Shown here: one piece after another, positions 17,443 through 26,075 of the stretch
Layout of the letters: each line of letters starts with the position of its first letter
Numbering within the stretch: position 1 is the first letter of the stretch
DNA from: Verrucomicrobiota bacterium
GTDB taxonomy: Bacteria; Verrucomicrobiota; Verrucomicrobiia; Chthoniobacterales; UBA10450
Reading direction: 5' to 3'
Assembly (NCBI GenBank): GCA_003218375.1
Contig: QHNH01000008.1
Coordinates: 186,001-250,000 of the forward strand
DNA: 64,000 nt
Translations under genes and position numbers: made by a program
Notes under the pieces: model-generated
Databases searched by the model: none
Told to the model about the DNA's origin: nothing
Seen by the model: only the letters and a program-made list of their open reading frames with translations

Positions 17443-18139
17443 ATCCAACCTGGCTCCTGCAAATGCCACCCTTGAAAATCAACTGGAGCGCCTTGTCGAG
17501 GAATACAACGGCGCCGCTCGCTCCACCGAAGAAGTCCCGGCTTGGATTCTTCCGCCGCGCAGTTGCCGGTTTTTGGAAGAAGTAGCCGCTCTCCTGCCGC
17601 CCGGCTCGACTGCCTTCGAGTTTGGTTCGGGCCGCTCCACCCATTCATTGCGGCGGACTTCCGCAGGCGCCGCGAGTATAGAAGATTCCGCGGATTGGTT
17701 GGATCGCACCGAGCAGTTGGAAGGCTCTCTTCCAAAACGCGACTCCGATTTCTCCGGCGTCGTGCCGCTGACCCGGTGCTGGAATCGTCTCCGGCCGATC
17801 GAATCCTTCAATGTCGCGGCGCAACGCGAATCGCTCCTGCGATTGCAACAGGCGAAGCTCATCCTCGTGGATAGCCCGCCGAATCCGGCGAAGCGCGAGC
17901 ATGCCTTGTTTCTCGCCTTGGACCAGGCGCCCGCCGGCGCTGTCATCGTCCTCGACGACCTGGAAGTTTCCGCCACTTCGCGCTTCGCCCATCGTCTCGC
18001 CCGGCAAAACGCGGACCGATTCCGCTTCTGGCTTCTCGAGATCGATCACCAACTCGGCGTCTTCCTGAAATTGCGCGCCGGCAAGATGCGCTCACGGCCT
18101 TCCTTCCGGGAATTTGTTGGCGCCTGGCTGCGCGCATGA
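17435..18139 (+). CDS. methyltransferase-like protein with uncertain, non-standard start
   Basis: The obvious TTG start at 17573 gives 188 residues, but the same frame stays open back to 17429. The upstream part (NATLENQLERLVEEY, then WILPPRSCRFLEEVAALLPP) reads as genuine protein leading into a motif I-like FEFGSGRSTHSL of class I SAM methyltransferases. No ATG, GTG or in-frame TTG lies in that extension. An ATC at 17435, just before the previous stop, or a CTG at 17450 or 17483, could serve. An AAAGGAG lies at 17416-17422. The rest (LILVDSPPNPAKREHAL; AVIVLDDLEV) fits the fold. The substrate is unknown; methylation of a sugar is a guess from context. Confidence 0.55.
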   Translation: MAESNLAPANATLENQLERLVEEYNGAARSTEEVPAWILPPRSCRFLEEVAALLPPGSTAFEFGSGRSTHSLRRTSAGAASIEDSADWLDRTEQLEGSLPKRDSDFSGVVPLTRCWNRLRPIESFNVAAQRESLLRLQQAKLILVDSPPNPAKREHALFLALDQAPAGAVIVLDDLEVSATSRFAHRLARQNADRFRFWLLEIDHQLGVFLKLRAGKMRSRPSFREFVGAWLRA

Positions 18140-18155
18140 TGGCTGAAACCAATTC

Positions 18156-19151
18156 GTGAAAATTCTCCTCGGCTCCCATCATTTTTTTCCCAGCACCGGC
18201 GGAATCGAGACTGTCTCGAGGCTGCTCGCGCGCGAATTTGTCGAGCTGGGTCACGAAGTGCGCGTCGTTACCCAAACCGCCGGCGACGGCGATTTCCCGT
18301 TTGAAATCGTTCGCCGGCCCGGCCCGCTCGAACTCCTGCGCCACGTCCGCTGGTGCGACGTCTTTCTGCAAAACAATATTTCGCTCCGGACGCTCTGGCC
18401 GCTGTTCTTCGTCCGCCGGCCGCTCTTCGTCGCGCATCAGACCTGGATCACAAATCCCGATGGCAGCACCGGTTGGCAGCATCGTTTGAAACGATTCGTG
18501 CTTCGTTACGCGACATCGTTCGCGATCAGCCGCGCGATCGCCGAGACGTTGCCGGTACCGTCTATTCACGTCGGCAATCCGTATGACGACGAAGTCTTCA
18601 AGGAGTCTCCAGCCGAACCGCGCAGCCGCGAGCTGATTTTCGTCGGCCGGTTGGTTTCCGACAAAGGCGCGAATCTTTTGCTCGACGCGATGAAATTGCT
18701 GGAGACGAGACCTCACCTGACGATCGCTGGCGATGGGCCTGAACGCGCTGCTTTGGAAAAACAGGTGGCCGATCTTCAGCTCGGACGGCAGGTCGAATTC
18801 GTAGGCCGGAAAAACGGCGAGCAACTGGCGAAGCTGCTTCAGCAACATCAGATTATCGTCGTTCCGTCGCTCTGGCAGGAGCCTTTCGGCATCGTCGCCT
18901 TGGAGGGGATTGCATGCGGTTGCGTCGTGATCGGTTCCGCCGGCGGGGGATTGGCGGAAGCTATCGGCCCGTGCGGCGTGACCTTTCCAAACGGCGATGC
19001 CGCCGCCCTGGCCAAGGCGATCGCTCAACTGCTCGCCGATCCCGACGAGTGCGCGCGGCTCCGCCAAGCCGCGCCAACGCACTTGGCCCGATTCACTCCG
19101 CGACACATCGCGGAAATCTATTTGGACGCGATGGGAAAAACGCTGCGATGA
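18156..19151 (+). CDS. family 4 glycosyltransferase
   Basis: A 331-residue GT-B enzyme. The N-terminal acceptor domain starts MKILLGSHHFFPSTGGIET, with the glycine-rich loop of GT4 enzymes. The C-terminal donor domain has LIFVGRLVSDKGANLLLDA, LTIAGDGPER and EPFGIVALEGIACGCVVIGS, carrying the E-x7-E motif. It starts with GTG and lies 16 bases after the methyltransferase-like gene. It probably adds one sugar to the EPS repeat unit; donor and linkage are unknown. Confidence 0.9.
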   Translation: MKILLGSHHFFPSTGGIETVSRLLAREFVELGHEVRVVTQTAGDGDFPFEIVRRPGPLELLRHVRWCDVFLQNNISLRTLWPLFFVRRPLFVAHQTWITNPDGSTGWQHRLKRFVLRYATSFAISRAIAETLPVPSIHVGNPYDDEVFKESPAEPRSRELIFVGRLVSDKGANLLLDAMKLLETRPHLTIAGDGPERAALEKQVADLQLGRQVEFVGRKNGEQLAKLLQQHQIIVVPSLWQEPFGIVALEGIACGCVVIGSAGGGLAEAIGPCGVTFPNGDAAALAKAIAQLLADPDECARLRQAAPTHLARFTPRHIAEIYLDAMGKTLR

Positions 19152-20374
19152 TTTTGCTCGTTCATCCTTTCGGCAACGCCAATGTGCGCGCGGTCCTCGC
19201 CGCGCTCGATGGCGACGATCGCCTCGGAAAATTTCTCACCACCCTGGGCTGGTCGGCGGGCTCGCCGATCCTGCGGGCGCTGCCGGAAAATCAGCAGGCC
19301 GAAATCATGCGGCGCGGCTACGACCTGCCGCATTACAAGATCAAGACGCATCCGGCCCGTGAGATCGTTCGTCTGCTCGCCGAAAAGCTCGGTCTCCGCT
19401 GGCTGACGAAACACGAAACCGGCTGGGCCAGCATCGACCGCGTTTGGACTGGGCTCGATGAAGTCGCAGCCGATTATCTGCGGCAAAATCACGAACGGCT
19501 CAAGCTCCGCGGCGTTTACGCCTATGAAGATTGCGCCGCGCGTTCGTTCGAGACCGCGCAGCAGCTCGGGCTGCGGCGGATTTACGATCTGCCCATCGCT
19601 TATTGGGAAACCGCGCAACGTCTGCTGCGCGAGGAAGCGCAACGTTATCCCGACTGGGAACCGACATTGGGCGGAACGCGCGACTCGGAGGAAAAACTCG
19701 CGCGCAAAACTCACGAGCTCGACCTGGCGGAGACCGTGATTTGTCCCAGCTCTTTTGTGCTGGAGTCATTACCCGAGCAGACGCGGCTTTCGAAGAAGTG
19801 CGTAGTCGTTCCCTTCGGTTCGCCATCCCATACGACCTATGAGTCGCATAGGACCTATGGGAAATCGATTCGCTTCCTTTTCGCCGGCGCGCTCTCGCAA
19901 CGAAAAGGTCTGGCCGATCTTTTCGCCGCGATGAAACTAGTGAAGCCGGGCGACGCCGAACTGGTCGTGATGGGATCGCTGATTTCGCCGATGCAATTTT
20001 ACCGCAATCAATTCGAGCACTTCATTTACGAGCAGCCCCGGCCGCACCCGGCGGTCTTGCGCCTGATGCGTTCGTGCGATGTCCTGGTGCTGCCCTCGAT
20101 CGTGGAAGGACGCGCCCTTGTGCAACAGGAAGCGATGGCCTGTGGGCTGCCTTTGATCGTGACCCGCAATGCCGGCGGAGAAGACTTGATTGTCGAGGGC
20201 GAAACCGGGTTTCTTGTTCCCGCCGGATCGCCCGCCGCGATCGCCGAAAAGATCGAATGGTTCCTCGAAAATCGTGGCAAATTGCCCGGGATGGGTGAGG
20301 CCGCGCGCGCGAAAGCTGCTGAGCTAACCTGGCCCGCATACGGCGCGAAAATTCTCCATGCAATCGGCGACTAA
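19148..20374 (+). CDS. family 4 glycosyltransferase with repeat-encoded linker
   Basis: A 408-residue GT4 enzyme (MILLVHPFGNANVRAVLAAL; FLFAGALSQRKGLADLFAAM; LPSIVEGRALVQQEAMACGLPL with the E-x7-E motif). The ATG at 19148 overlaps the previous stop and fits the family start; a longer reading from 18914 only overlaps the upstream gene. Residues about 227-239 (SHTTYESHRTYGK) are encoded by a 37-base palindromic repeat inserted in frame between the acceptor and donor domains. This loop would be absent from relatives, and it lies where an insertion is least likely to harm the fold. Confidence 0.9.
   Translation: MILLVHPFGNANVRAVLAALDGDDRLGKFLTTLGWSAGSPILRALPENQQAEIMRRGYDLPHYKIKTHPAREIVRLLAEKLGLRWLTKHETGWASIDRVWTGLDEVAADYLRQNHERLKLRGVYAYEDCAARSFETAQQLGLRRIYDLPIAYWETAQRLLREEAQRYPDWEPTLGGTRDSEEKLARKTHELDLAETVICPSSFVLESLPEQTRLSKKCVVVPFGSPSHTTYESHRTYGKSIRFLFAGALSQRKGLADLFAAMKLVKPGDAELVVMGSLISPMQFYRNQFEHFIYEQPRPHPAVLRLMRSCDVLVLPSIVEGRALVQQEAMACGLPLIVTRNAGGEDLIVEGETGFLVPAGSPAAIAEKIEWFLENRGKLPGMGEAARAKAAELTWPAYGAKILHAIGD
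19826..19862. repeat. palindromic repeat (CCTAT/ATAGG family) inside a glycosyltransferase gene
   Basis: A near-perfect inverted repeat with arms TCCCATACGACCTATG and CATAGGACCTATGGGA around a 5-base centre. It keeps the reading frame open and adds about a dozen residues to the glycosyltransferase. A related sequence lies at 29599-29628 in an intergenic position, so this is a dispersed element rather than a chance palindrome. Confidence 0.7.
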
Positions 20375-21788
20375 CCAAAGAGTCCTCGTCCACCTCAAAC
20401 GATGGATTTGGGTCTATTTTTTCTTCCTCATTTTCGAGGGAACCTTTCGGAAATGGATCCTGCCGCAGTTCTCCGACGTGCTCCTGGTCGTGCGCGATCC
20501 GGTCGTCCTCATCATTTACATGCTGGCGATCAAAGCGCGCCTCTTTCCCCGGAACGCCTACATGCTGGCTCTCGCGATCATCGCGCTTCTTTCCTGGCTC
20601 GTGTCGCTCGTTGTCCTCGAGCCGTTTCTTTCGCTCAAGCCGCTCATTCTCGTCACCGGTTTTGGTTTCCGCTCCAACTTCCTCCATCTCCCGCTCATCT
20701 TCGTTATCGGCTGCGCGCTTGACGCCGACGACGTGAAGAAACTCGGCCGCTGGGTTTTGATCGGCTTGATCCCGATCGCTCTCCTCCTCGCGATCCAGTT
20801 CAACGCCGCGCCGGATTCTGCTATCAACCGCACTGCGGGTCTCGGCGAAACCCAGCAGATCACCGCCGGCGGCGGAAAGATCAGGCCGCCCGGGACTTTC
20901 TCGTTTGTCTCGGGGGTGATCTTTTACGCGGCGCTGTCCGCGGCCTATTTGCTCTACGGCGCGTTGACACGTGGCGCGTATCGGAACTGGCTTCTGTTCA
21001 GCGGCGGCTTCGCCCTGGTCGTGACGATCGGTGTTTCCGGCAGCCGCTCCGTTCTGCTCGCCGTCCTGGTGGTGGTCGCTTCGCTGCTGCTCATCATTGT
21101 CGTGCGCCCCGGCGCGGTGAATCAATTCGGACGCAACCTGTTGATTGCCGTCGTCATTCTGATGGTCGCGATTCGGTTGCCGATCTTCAAGGAAGGCGTC
21201 CACGTTTTGTCCGATCGTTTCACGGCCGTTGCGGAAGCGGAGGAAACGAGTATCGCCGGCGGCCTATTGGCGCGCACGTTCAGCGGTTTCACGGAAGGAT
21301 TCCTCTTTATTCCGCACGCGCCTATCGGTGGTTACGGTCTTGGCATTGGCACCAATGGCGGCGCGAAATTTCTCACCGGCCGCGCGATGTTTTTGCTCAC
21401 CGAAGGCGAATGGGGCCGCGTCGTTCTGGAAAGTGGACCGATTCTCGGGGTGGCCTACCTCCTTTGGCGGACGATCCTCACTTTTCATCTCGGCTTCTTC
21501 GGCTTCCGGCAACTTAAGCGCGGCGAGATTCTTCCCATCATGCTTTACTGCGCCGGCTTTCTCGCGCTGCTCAACGGGCAGTTCGGCCAGCCGACCAATC
21601 TTGGATTCGCTGTGTTCATTTCCGGTCTTTGCCTGGCAGCGGGGAATACGCCGGCGCCGGCCGAGGTTGGAACGCCCGTGCTACCCGAGCGGATGAGCGG
21701 GCGGATCGCGCGGCGGTCTCGTTACGCAGAACGCTTGCATGGCGCCGCCGCTCGGCAGGACATCCCGGATGATTTTGTTGATCGGTAA
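20358..21788 (+). CDS. O-antigen polymerase/ligase-like membrane protein (Wzy candidate)
   Basis: A 476-residue protein with about 10-12 membrane segments. A larger periplasmic loop in the second half contains RPPGTFSFVSGVIFYAAL, and a following VTIGVSGSRSVLLAVLVV segment has the S-x-SR pattern often seen in Wzy/O-antigen ligase proteins. It would polymerise flipped repeat units in the periplasm. It overlaps the preceding glycosyltransferase by 17 bases and the next one by 20, so it belongs to the same transcript. A second protein of this class lies at 31177, and which one is the true polymerase is not known. Confidence 0.75.
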   Translation: MQSATNQRVLVHLKRWIWVYFFFLIFEGTFRKWILPQFSDVLLVVRDPVVLIIYMLAIKARLFPRNAYMLALAIIALLSWLVSLVVLEPFLSLKPLILVTGFGFRSNFLHLPLIFVIGCALDADDVKKLGRWVLIGLIPIALLLAIQFNAAPDSAINRTAGLGETQQITAGGGKIRPPGTFSFVSGVIFYAALSAAYLLYGALTRGAYRNWLLFSGGFALVVTIGVSGSRSVLLAVLVVVASLLLIIVVRPGAVNQFGRNLLIAVVILMVAIRLPIFKEGVHVLSDRFTAVAEAEETSIAGGLLARTFSGFTEGFLFIPHAPIGGYGLGIGTNGGAKFLTGRAMFLLTEGEWGRVVLESGPILGVAYLLWRTILTFHLGFFGFRQLKRGEILPIMLYCAGFLALLNGQFGQPTNLGFAVFISGLCLAAGNTPAPAEVGTPVLPERMSGRIARRSRYAERLHGAAARQDIPDDFVDR

Positions 21789-22896
21789 TTACCCGCTGGA
21801 TCGGCAGCAAAGCATGCAGCGCTTCGCCACGATGATGCTCGCCGGGCTCACGGCGGCGGGGGTGCCCGCGGAGCTGATCCAACCGCAGGCCCGCTTCGGC
21901 CGCGTTCGCATTCTCGGGCCCTTCGTCGCCAAGTGGCTGGCCTACATCGACAAATTCATTTTTTTCCCGCGCCGTCTTCGAAAGGAACTGGCGATGCATC
22001 CCGATCTCGTTCACATCTGCGACCATTCGAACGCGATGTATGCCGCGAAAATTCACGGGCGACCGGTCGTCGTTACCTGCCACGACCTGCTCGCGGTCCG
22101 CGGGGCCCTGGGCGAGGACACGGATTGCCCCGCGAGCGCGACCGGCAAGATCCTTCAGCGCTGGATCGTGGCGGGCCTTCGGAAAGCGGACGTCATTGTC
22201 ACTGATTCGCAGGCGACTTTGGAAGACGTTAAGCGGCTTGTCGGTGAAGGAAATGGTCGGCCGAAATTGAAAAAGGTCACGTTGGGATTGAGCTATCCCT
22301 ATCGCAAGTTGCCTCCGGGCGAAGCGTGGAAGCGACTCTCGGAATCTTCTCCGCTCGATCCACAGCTCCCATTTGTCCTGCACGTCGGCTCGAATGTCGC
22401 CTACAAAAATCGTCCGGGCGTCCTTCGGATTTTCGCCGCCTGCCGCGAACAATTCAACCGGAGCCTCGTCTTCGCAGGCGAACCGCTTTCAGATTCGCTC
22501 CGCTCGTTAGGCCGCGATCTCGGGATCGCGGATCGAATCGTGGAGCTGCCGGGGGTCAGCAATGAACTGCTCGAAGCACTTTATAATTGCGCCGACGTTC
22601 TTCTTTTCCCCTCGAGCGCTGAAGGATTCGGCTGGCCGATCGCCGAAGCCCACGCCTGCGGTTGCCCTGTTCTCTGCGCCGACCGCGAGCCGATGAGGGA
22701 AGTCGCCGGCGGCGCGGCGCTCACCCATCCCGTCAAGGACGAAACCGGTTTCGCCGCCGATCTCCTCCGCCTGACGAATCCGGAAGAACGGGCGCGTTGG
22801 AGCGCCAAGGCGCTCGAAAACGCCAAACGTTTTTCCACCGAGCGCATGGTTACCCAATACATCGAGCTTTATCGATCGCTCGGCGCCGCGGCATGA
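21769..22896 (+). CDS. family 4 glycosyltransferase
   Basis: A 375-residue GT4 enzyme. The start at 21769 gives MILLIGNYPLDRQQSMQRFA, a typical GT4 N-terminus; an upstream ATG at 21739 would add 10 unconserved-looking residues. The donor domain has FVLHVGSNVAYKNRPGVLRIF and LLFPSSAEGFGWPIAEAHAC with the E-x7-E motif. This layout resembles mannosyltransferases of EPS loci, but the donor cannot be told. It is followed by an acyltransferase remnant. Confidence 0.9.
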   Translation: MILLIGNYPLDRQQSMQRFATMMLAGLTAAGVPAELIQPQARFGRVRILGPFVAKWLAYIDKFIFFPRRLRKELAMHPDLVHICDHSNAMYAAKIHGRPVVVTCHDLLAVRGALGEDTDCPASATGKILQRWIVAGLRKADVIVTDSQATLEDVKRLVGEGNGRPKLKKVTLGLSYPYRKLPPGEAWKRLSESSPLDPQLPFVLHVGSNVAYKNRPGVLRIFAACREQFNRSLVFAGEPLSDSLRSLGRDLGIADRIVELPGVSNELLEALYNCADVLLFPSSAEGFGWPIAEAHACGCPVLCADREPMREVAGGAALTHPVKDETGFAADLLRLTNPEERARWSAKALENAKRFSTERMVTQYIELYRSLGAAA

Positions 22897-23062
22897 AAAC
22901 GCTGCTCGGTTTTCTTTCGCTCCTCCTGCCCTGGGGATTGCGCTCTTGAACAAAAAATGGGATGAACCGTACCGACTTTATGCCGGCGTTCCGGCGAATC
23001 CTGTGAAGGACTTGTCTCCCGAGCTGGAATATTTCCGCCGAGCCGAAGGATTCGTGTGGTGA
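22893..23062 (+). pseudogene. remnant of a hexapeptide acyltransferase (both ends only)
   Basis: Two short frames lie back to back between the glycosyltransferase and the asparagine synthase. The first (22893-22949, ATG overlapping the previous stop) reads MKTLLGFLSLLLPWGLRS, like the start of WcaF-type acyltransferases. The second (from a TTG at 22946, stop at 23060-23062) reads LNKKWDEPYRLYAGVPANPV and ends EYFRRAEGFVW, like the C-terminal end of the same kind of enzyme, where AGVPA closes the beta helix. The whole hexapeptide core is missing and the ends are in different frames, so the gene appears destroyed by an internal deletion. The family assignment rests on short motifs. Confidence 0.55.
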
Positions 23063-23092
23063 GCGGACGCCGCTTGCTCTCAGGATAAAATC

Positions 23093-24910
23093 ATGTGCGG
23101 CATCGCAGTTCATTTTAACTCGTTAGGCCAGGCGACCGCGCTCGACCTCGATCTGATCCACCATCGCGGGCCGGATTCGCGCGGGGAATGGAGATCGCCC
23201 GATGGCCGGTGCTGGCTCGGCGCGACGCGCCTGGCCATCGTAGATCTTTCACCGACGGGCGCGCAGCCGATGAACGACCCGGCGACCGGCAACGTCATTG
23301 TGACTAACGGCGAGATTTACAATCATCGCGCCGTCCGCGAAAAGCTCGGCCGCAACGTCGACTGGCGGGGAACCAGCGACACCGAAACGCTCCTCGTGGG
23401 CTACGCCCGCTGGGGCCACGCGGTCGTCGAACATCTCAAGGGCATGTTCGCCTTCGCCATCTACGATGCGGCGCGCAACGAATTGTTTCTGGCGCGCGAT
23501 CGCCTTGGAATAAAGCCGCTCTATTACACCACCGAAGCGAGTGGCGTCCTCGCCGCTTCCGAGGTCCGGGTCCTTGCGCCTGTATCCGCCGTGATCAAGC
23601 CGGAAGCTGTTTCCGCATATCTGGAATGGGGCGCCTGCCCGGAAGGCGAACTTATTTACAGCGGCATCCAAGCGCTGCCGGCCGGACACGCCATGAGTAT
23701 TTCGCCGGATGGTGAAATCAAGACCTGGCGATATTGGCCTTCGCGAAAGACCTTCGCTTTATTCCCGGACAACGTGACCGGGCGGTTGCGCGGCCTGATC
23801 GATAACGCGGTCGAAGAACATCTCCTCTCCGATGTTCCCGTCGCGAGTTTCCTCAGCGGGGGAATTGATTCCTCCGTCGTCACCGCGCTGGCGGCGCGGA
23901 AACTCGCGCACAAACTCCAGACCTATTCCGTCGGCTTCGACCTTGCCGAATTCGATGAGAGTGCGATCGCCGGGGAAATCGCGCAGCGTTACGGGACCGA
24001 TCATCATCGCATCCAGCTTTCGGAAGAGGAAGTGATCGCATGGGTCACGGAAGCCGTCGGTAAACTCGATCTTCCCTCGGTGGACGCGATCAATACTTAC
24101 ATCGTCTCGCGCGCGGTCGCGGCCCATGGCGTGAAAGTCGCGCTCTCCGGTTTGGGCGGCGACGAATTGTTCGGCGGCTATCCGAGTTTCCGCGATGTTC
24201 CGCGCCTGCAACTCGTCGCTACCTTGCCCTCTTTTTTGCGGCGGATTATCGGACTCGCCGGGAACCTGGGCGATCGCCTGGCCGATCTTCCCCGAAGTGG
24301 CGACGCGGGCGAGCTGGCCCATTGGCGTCGCCGTTTCCTGACCGACGAATCGATTCGTCGCGCCGGACTGCCGATCATGATGGAAGCGCGCGATGTTCCC
24401 GTCGCTCTCCCCGACGACTTCGCTCAGATAAGCTGGGCGGAGCTTACCGGTTACATGCGTCGGATGCTGTTGCGCGATGCCGATCAAATGAGCATGGCGG
24501 TTTCCCTCGAAATGCGCGTCCCGTTTCTAGATCACGAGCTGGTCGAGTATGTCCTTGGACTTCCAGCCGCAGTGAAGAAGCGTTATGCCGGCGTCAAAGG
24601 TCTTCTCGTCGAAGCGTGCCGCGATTTGTTGCCGGCGTCAGTTTACGATCGCCCGAAGGCCGGATTCGTTTTGCCGATGAAACAATGGATGCGCGGGCCG
24701 CTGGCAAAGTTCGTCGAGGACGGGCTTGATGAAACGATTGCGCGTCATCTATTGCCCGAGGTTTTCGTGAAGGAAATGCGGGATACCTTTCAACGCGACC
24801 GCCTCCATTGGACGCGATTGTGGAACCTCGTCGTGCTGGGGCACTATGCGAAGCGGCGGCAACTCGTTCGCACTCCGGATGAAAATTCTCCGATCCACCC
24901 ACACCATTAA
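23093..24910 (+). CDS. asnB: glutamine-hydrolysing asparagine synthase (AsnB type)
   Basis: A 605-residue two-domain enzyme. The N-terminal Ntn amidotransferase begins MCGIAVHF with nucleophile Cys2 (after Met removal) and has the HHRGPDSRG and TNGEIYNH glutamine-site motifs. The C-terminal synthetase domain carries the PP-loop SFLSGGIDSSVV at about residue 253 and the LGGDELFGGYPSF stretch. AsnB-like proteins are common in EPS and O-antigen loci, where they may amidate sugar acids rather than make free asparagine. Its position within the glycosyltransferase run suggests amidation of a uronic acid residue, but that is inferred. Confidence 0.9.
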   Translation: MCGIAVHFNSLGQATALDLDLIHHRGPDSRGEWRSPDGRCWLGATRLAIVDLSPTGAQPMNDPATGNVIVTNGEIYNHRAVREKLGRNVDWRGTSDTETLLVGYARWGHAVVEHLKGMFAFAIYDAARNELFLARDRLGIKPLYYTTEASGVLAASEVRVLAPVSAVIKPEAVSAYLEWGACPEGELIYSGIQALPAGHAMSISPDGEIKTWRYWPSRKTFALFPDNVTGRLRGLIDNAVEEHLLSDVPVASFLSGGIDSSVVTALAARKLAHKLQTYSVGFDLAEFDESAIAGEIAQRYGTDHHRIQLSEEEVIAWVTEAVGKLDLPSVDAINTYIVSRAVAAHGVKVALSGLGGDELFGGYPSFRDVPRLQLVATLPSFLRRIIGLAGNLGDRLADLPRSGDAGELAHWRRRFLTDESIRRAGLPIMMEARDVPVALPDDFAQISWAELTGYMRRMLLRDADQMSMAVSLEMRVPFLDHELVEYVLGLPAAVKKRYAGVKGLLVEACRDLLPASVYDRPKAGFVLPMKQWMRGPLAKFVEDGLDETIARHLLPEVFVKEMRDTFQRDRLHWTRLWNLVVLGHYAKRRQLVRTPDENSPIHPHH

Positions 24911-26021
24911 CCCCGCTCTTGGCGGCCCGATCGAGTCGATCAAGCAATCATCCGCGGCCCTCCTTCGCCGTGGCCACGAGGTGGAAATCGTTTCGCTGGA
25001 TGCGCCCGATGATCCATGGGTGCGAGAGTCGTCAGCGCAAGTTCACGCGCTCGGCCCGGGCCTCGGCAGCTACGGATACGCCCCTCGATTCTCGCGCTGG
25101 ATAAAGAAGCATCGAACCGAGTACGCGGCCGTGATCGTCCACGGTCTCTGGCAATACAGCAGCTTTGGTGTGTGGCGGGCGGTGGCCGGCAGTTCGACGC
25201 CCTACTTTGTTTTCCCGCATGGCATGCTCGATCCCTGGTTCAAACGCACCTATCCGGCAAAACATATTAAGAAACTCTTGTACTGGCCCTGGGCCGAGTA
25301 TCGGGTTCTGCGTGATGCGGCGGCTGTGCTTTTCACTTCCGAGGAAGAACGCCGTTTGGCCCGCGAATCCTTCGGGCTCTACCAATGCAAGGAAGTGGTC
25401 GTGAACTACGGCACTGCGGCGCCGGCAAACCTGGAAAGCGCGCGCAACGCTTTCTTCGACGCGTTCCCAAATCTGCGTGGCGAGCGGTTCTTCCTTTTCC
25501 TAGGACGCCTTCACGAAAAGAAAGGCTGCGATTTGTTGATCGAAGCGTTTGGCCAACTCCGGAATTCTGCCGGACGAATTCACCTGGTCATGGTGGGGCC
25601 GTGTGCACAACCGGAATACCTTTGCCATCTTCAGCAGATGGCAGCGACCAGCGACGACGTAATTTCATTTCCCGGCATGTTGAGCGGCGACGTAAAATGG
25701 GGCGCGTTGAGCGCGGCGGAAGCGTTCGTCCTCCCGTCGCACCAGGAGAATTTTGGGATCGCGGTCGCCGAGGCTCTCGCCTGCGGGACGCCAGTGTTGA
25801 TTTCGAGCAAGGTAAATATCTGGCGCGAAATAGAGGCCGATGGCGCGGGCTACGTGGAAAATGACGATCTCGGCGGGACGGCAAATTTACTCAGACGCTG
25901 GCTCGCGACTCCGCCCGAGACGCGGGCTACGATGAAGGAAAACGCGAAGAACTGCTTTGCGAGCCGCTTTGAAATCGAGCGCGCTACGGATTCCCTCCTG
26001 GCCGTGATCGAGAATCCATGA
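24879..26021 (+). CDS. family 4 glycosyltransferase
   Basis: A 380-residue GT4 enzyme starting MKILRSTHTINPALGGPIES, the classical GT4 acceptor-domain opening (the ATG at 24879 overlaps the asnB end by 32 bases). The FVFPHGMLDPWFKR segment is typical of this subfamily. The donor domain has FFLFLGRLHEKKGCDLLIEA and PSHQENFGIAVAEALACGTPVLI with the conserved glutamates. It probably adds one sugar to the repeat unit; the donor is unknown. Confidence 0.9.
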   Translation: MKILRSTHTINPALGGPIESIKQSSAALLRRGHEVEIVSLDAPDDPWVRESSAQVHALGPGLGSYGYAPRFSRWIKKHRTEYAAVIVHGLWQYSSFGVWRAVAGSSTPYFVFPHGMLDPWFKRTYPAKHIKKLLYWPWAEYRVLRDAAAVLFTSEEERRLARESFGLYQCKEVVVNYGTAAPANLESARNAFFDAFPNLRGERFFLFLGRLHEKKGCDLLIEAFGQLRNSAGRIHLVMVGPCAQPEYLCHLQQMAATSDDVISFPGMLSGDVKWGALSAAEAFVLPSHQENFGIAVAEALACGTPVLISSKVNIWREIEADGAGYVENDDLGGTANLLRRWLATPPETRATMKENAKNCFASRFEIERATDSLLAVIENP

Positions 26022-26075
26022 AAAATCCCTGTTCATCCATGGCTGTCTTTCTGCTTGGTTAGCTGCTGGACCCAC

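Noticed and set aside
18914-19147. N-terminal extension of the glycosyltransferase that starts at 19148
   Set aside because: It lies entirely within the upstream glycosyltransferase frame, and the family-like start is the ATG at 19148.
20022-21203. Minus-strand frame of about 393 codons across two EPS genes
   Set aside because: Composition is highly charged and repetitive (Asp/Glu/Arg/Gln), as in antisense shadows. The plus-strand membrane protein is convincing.
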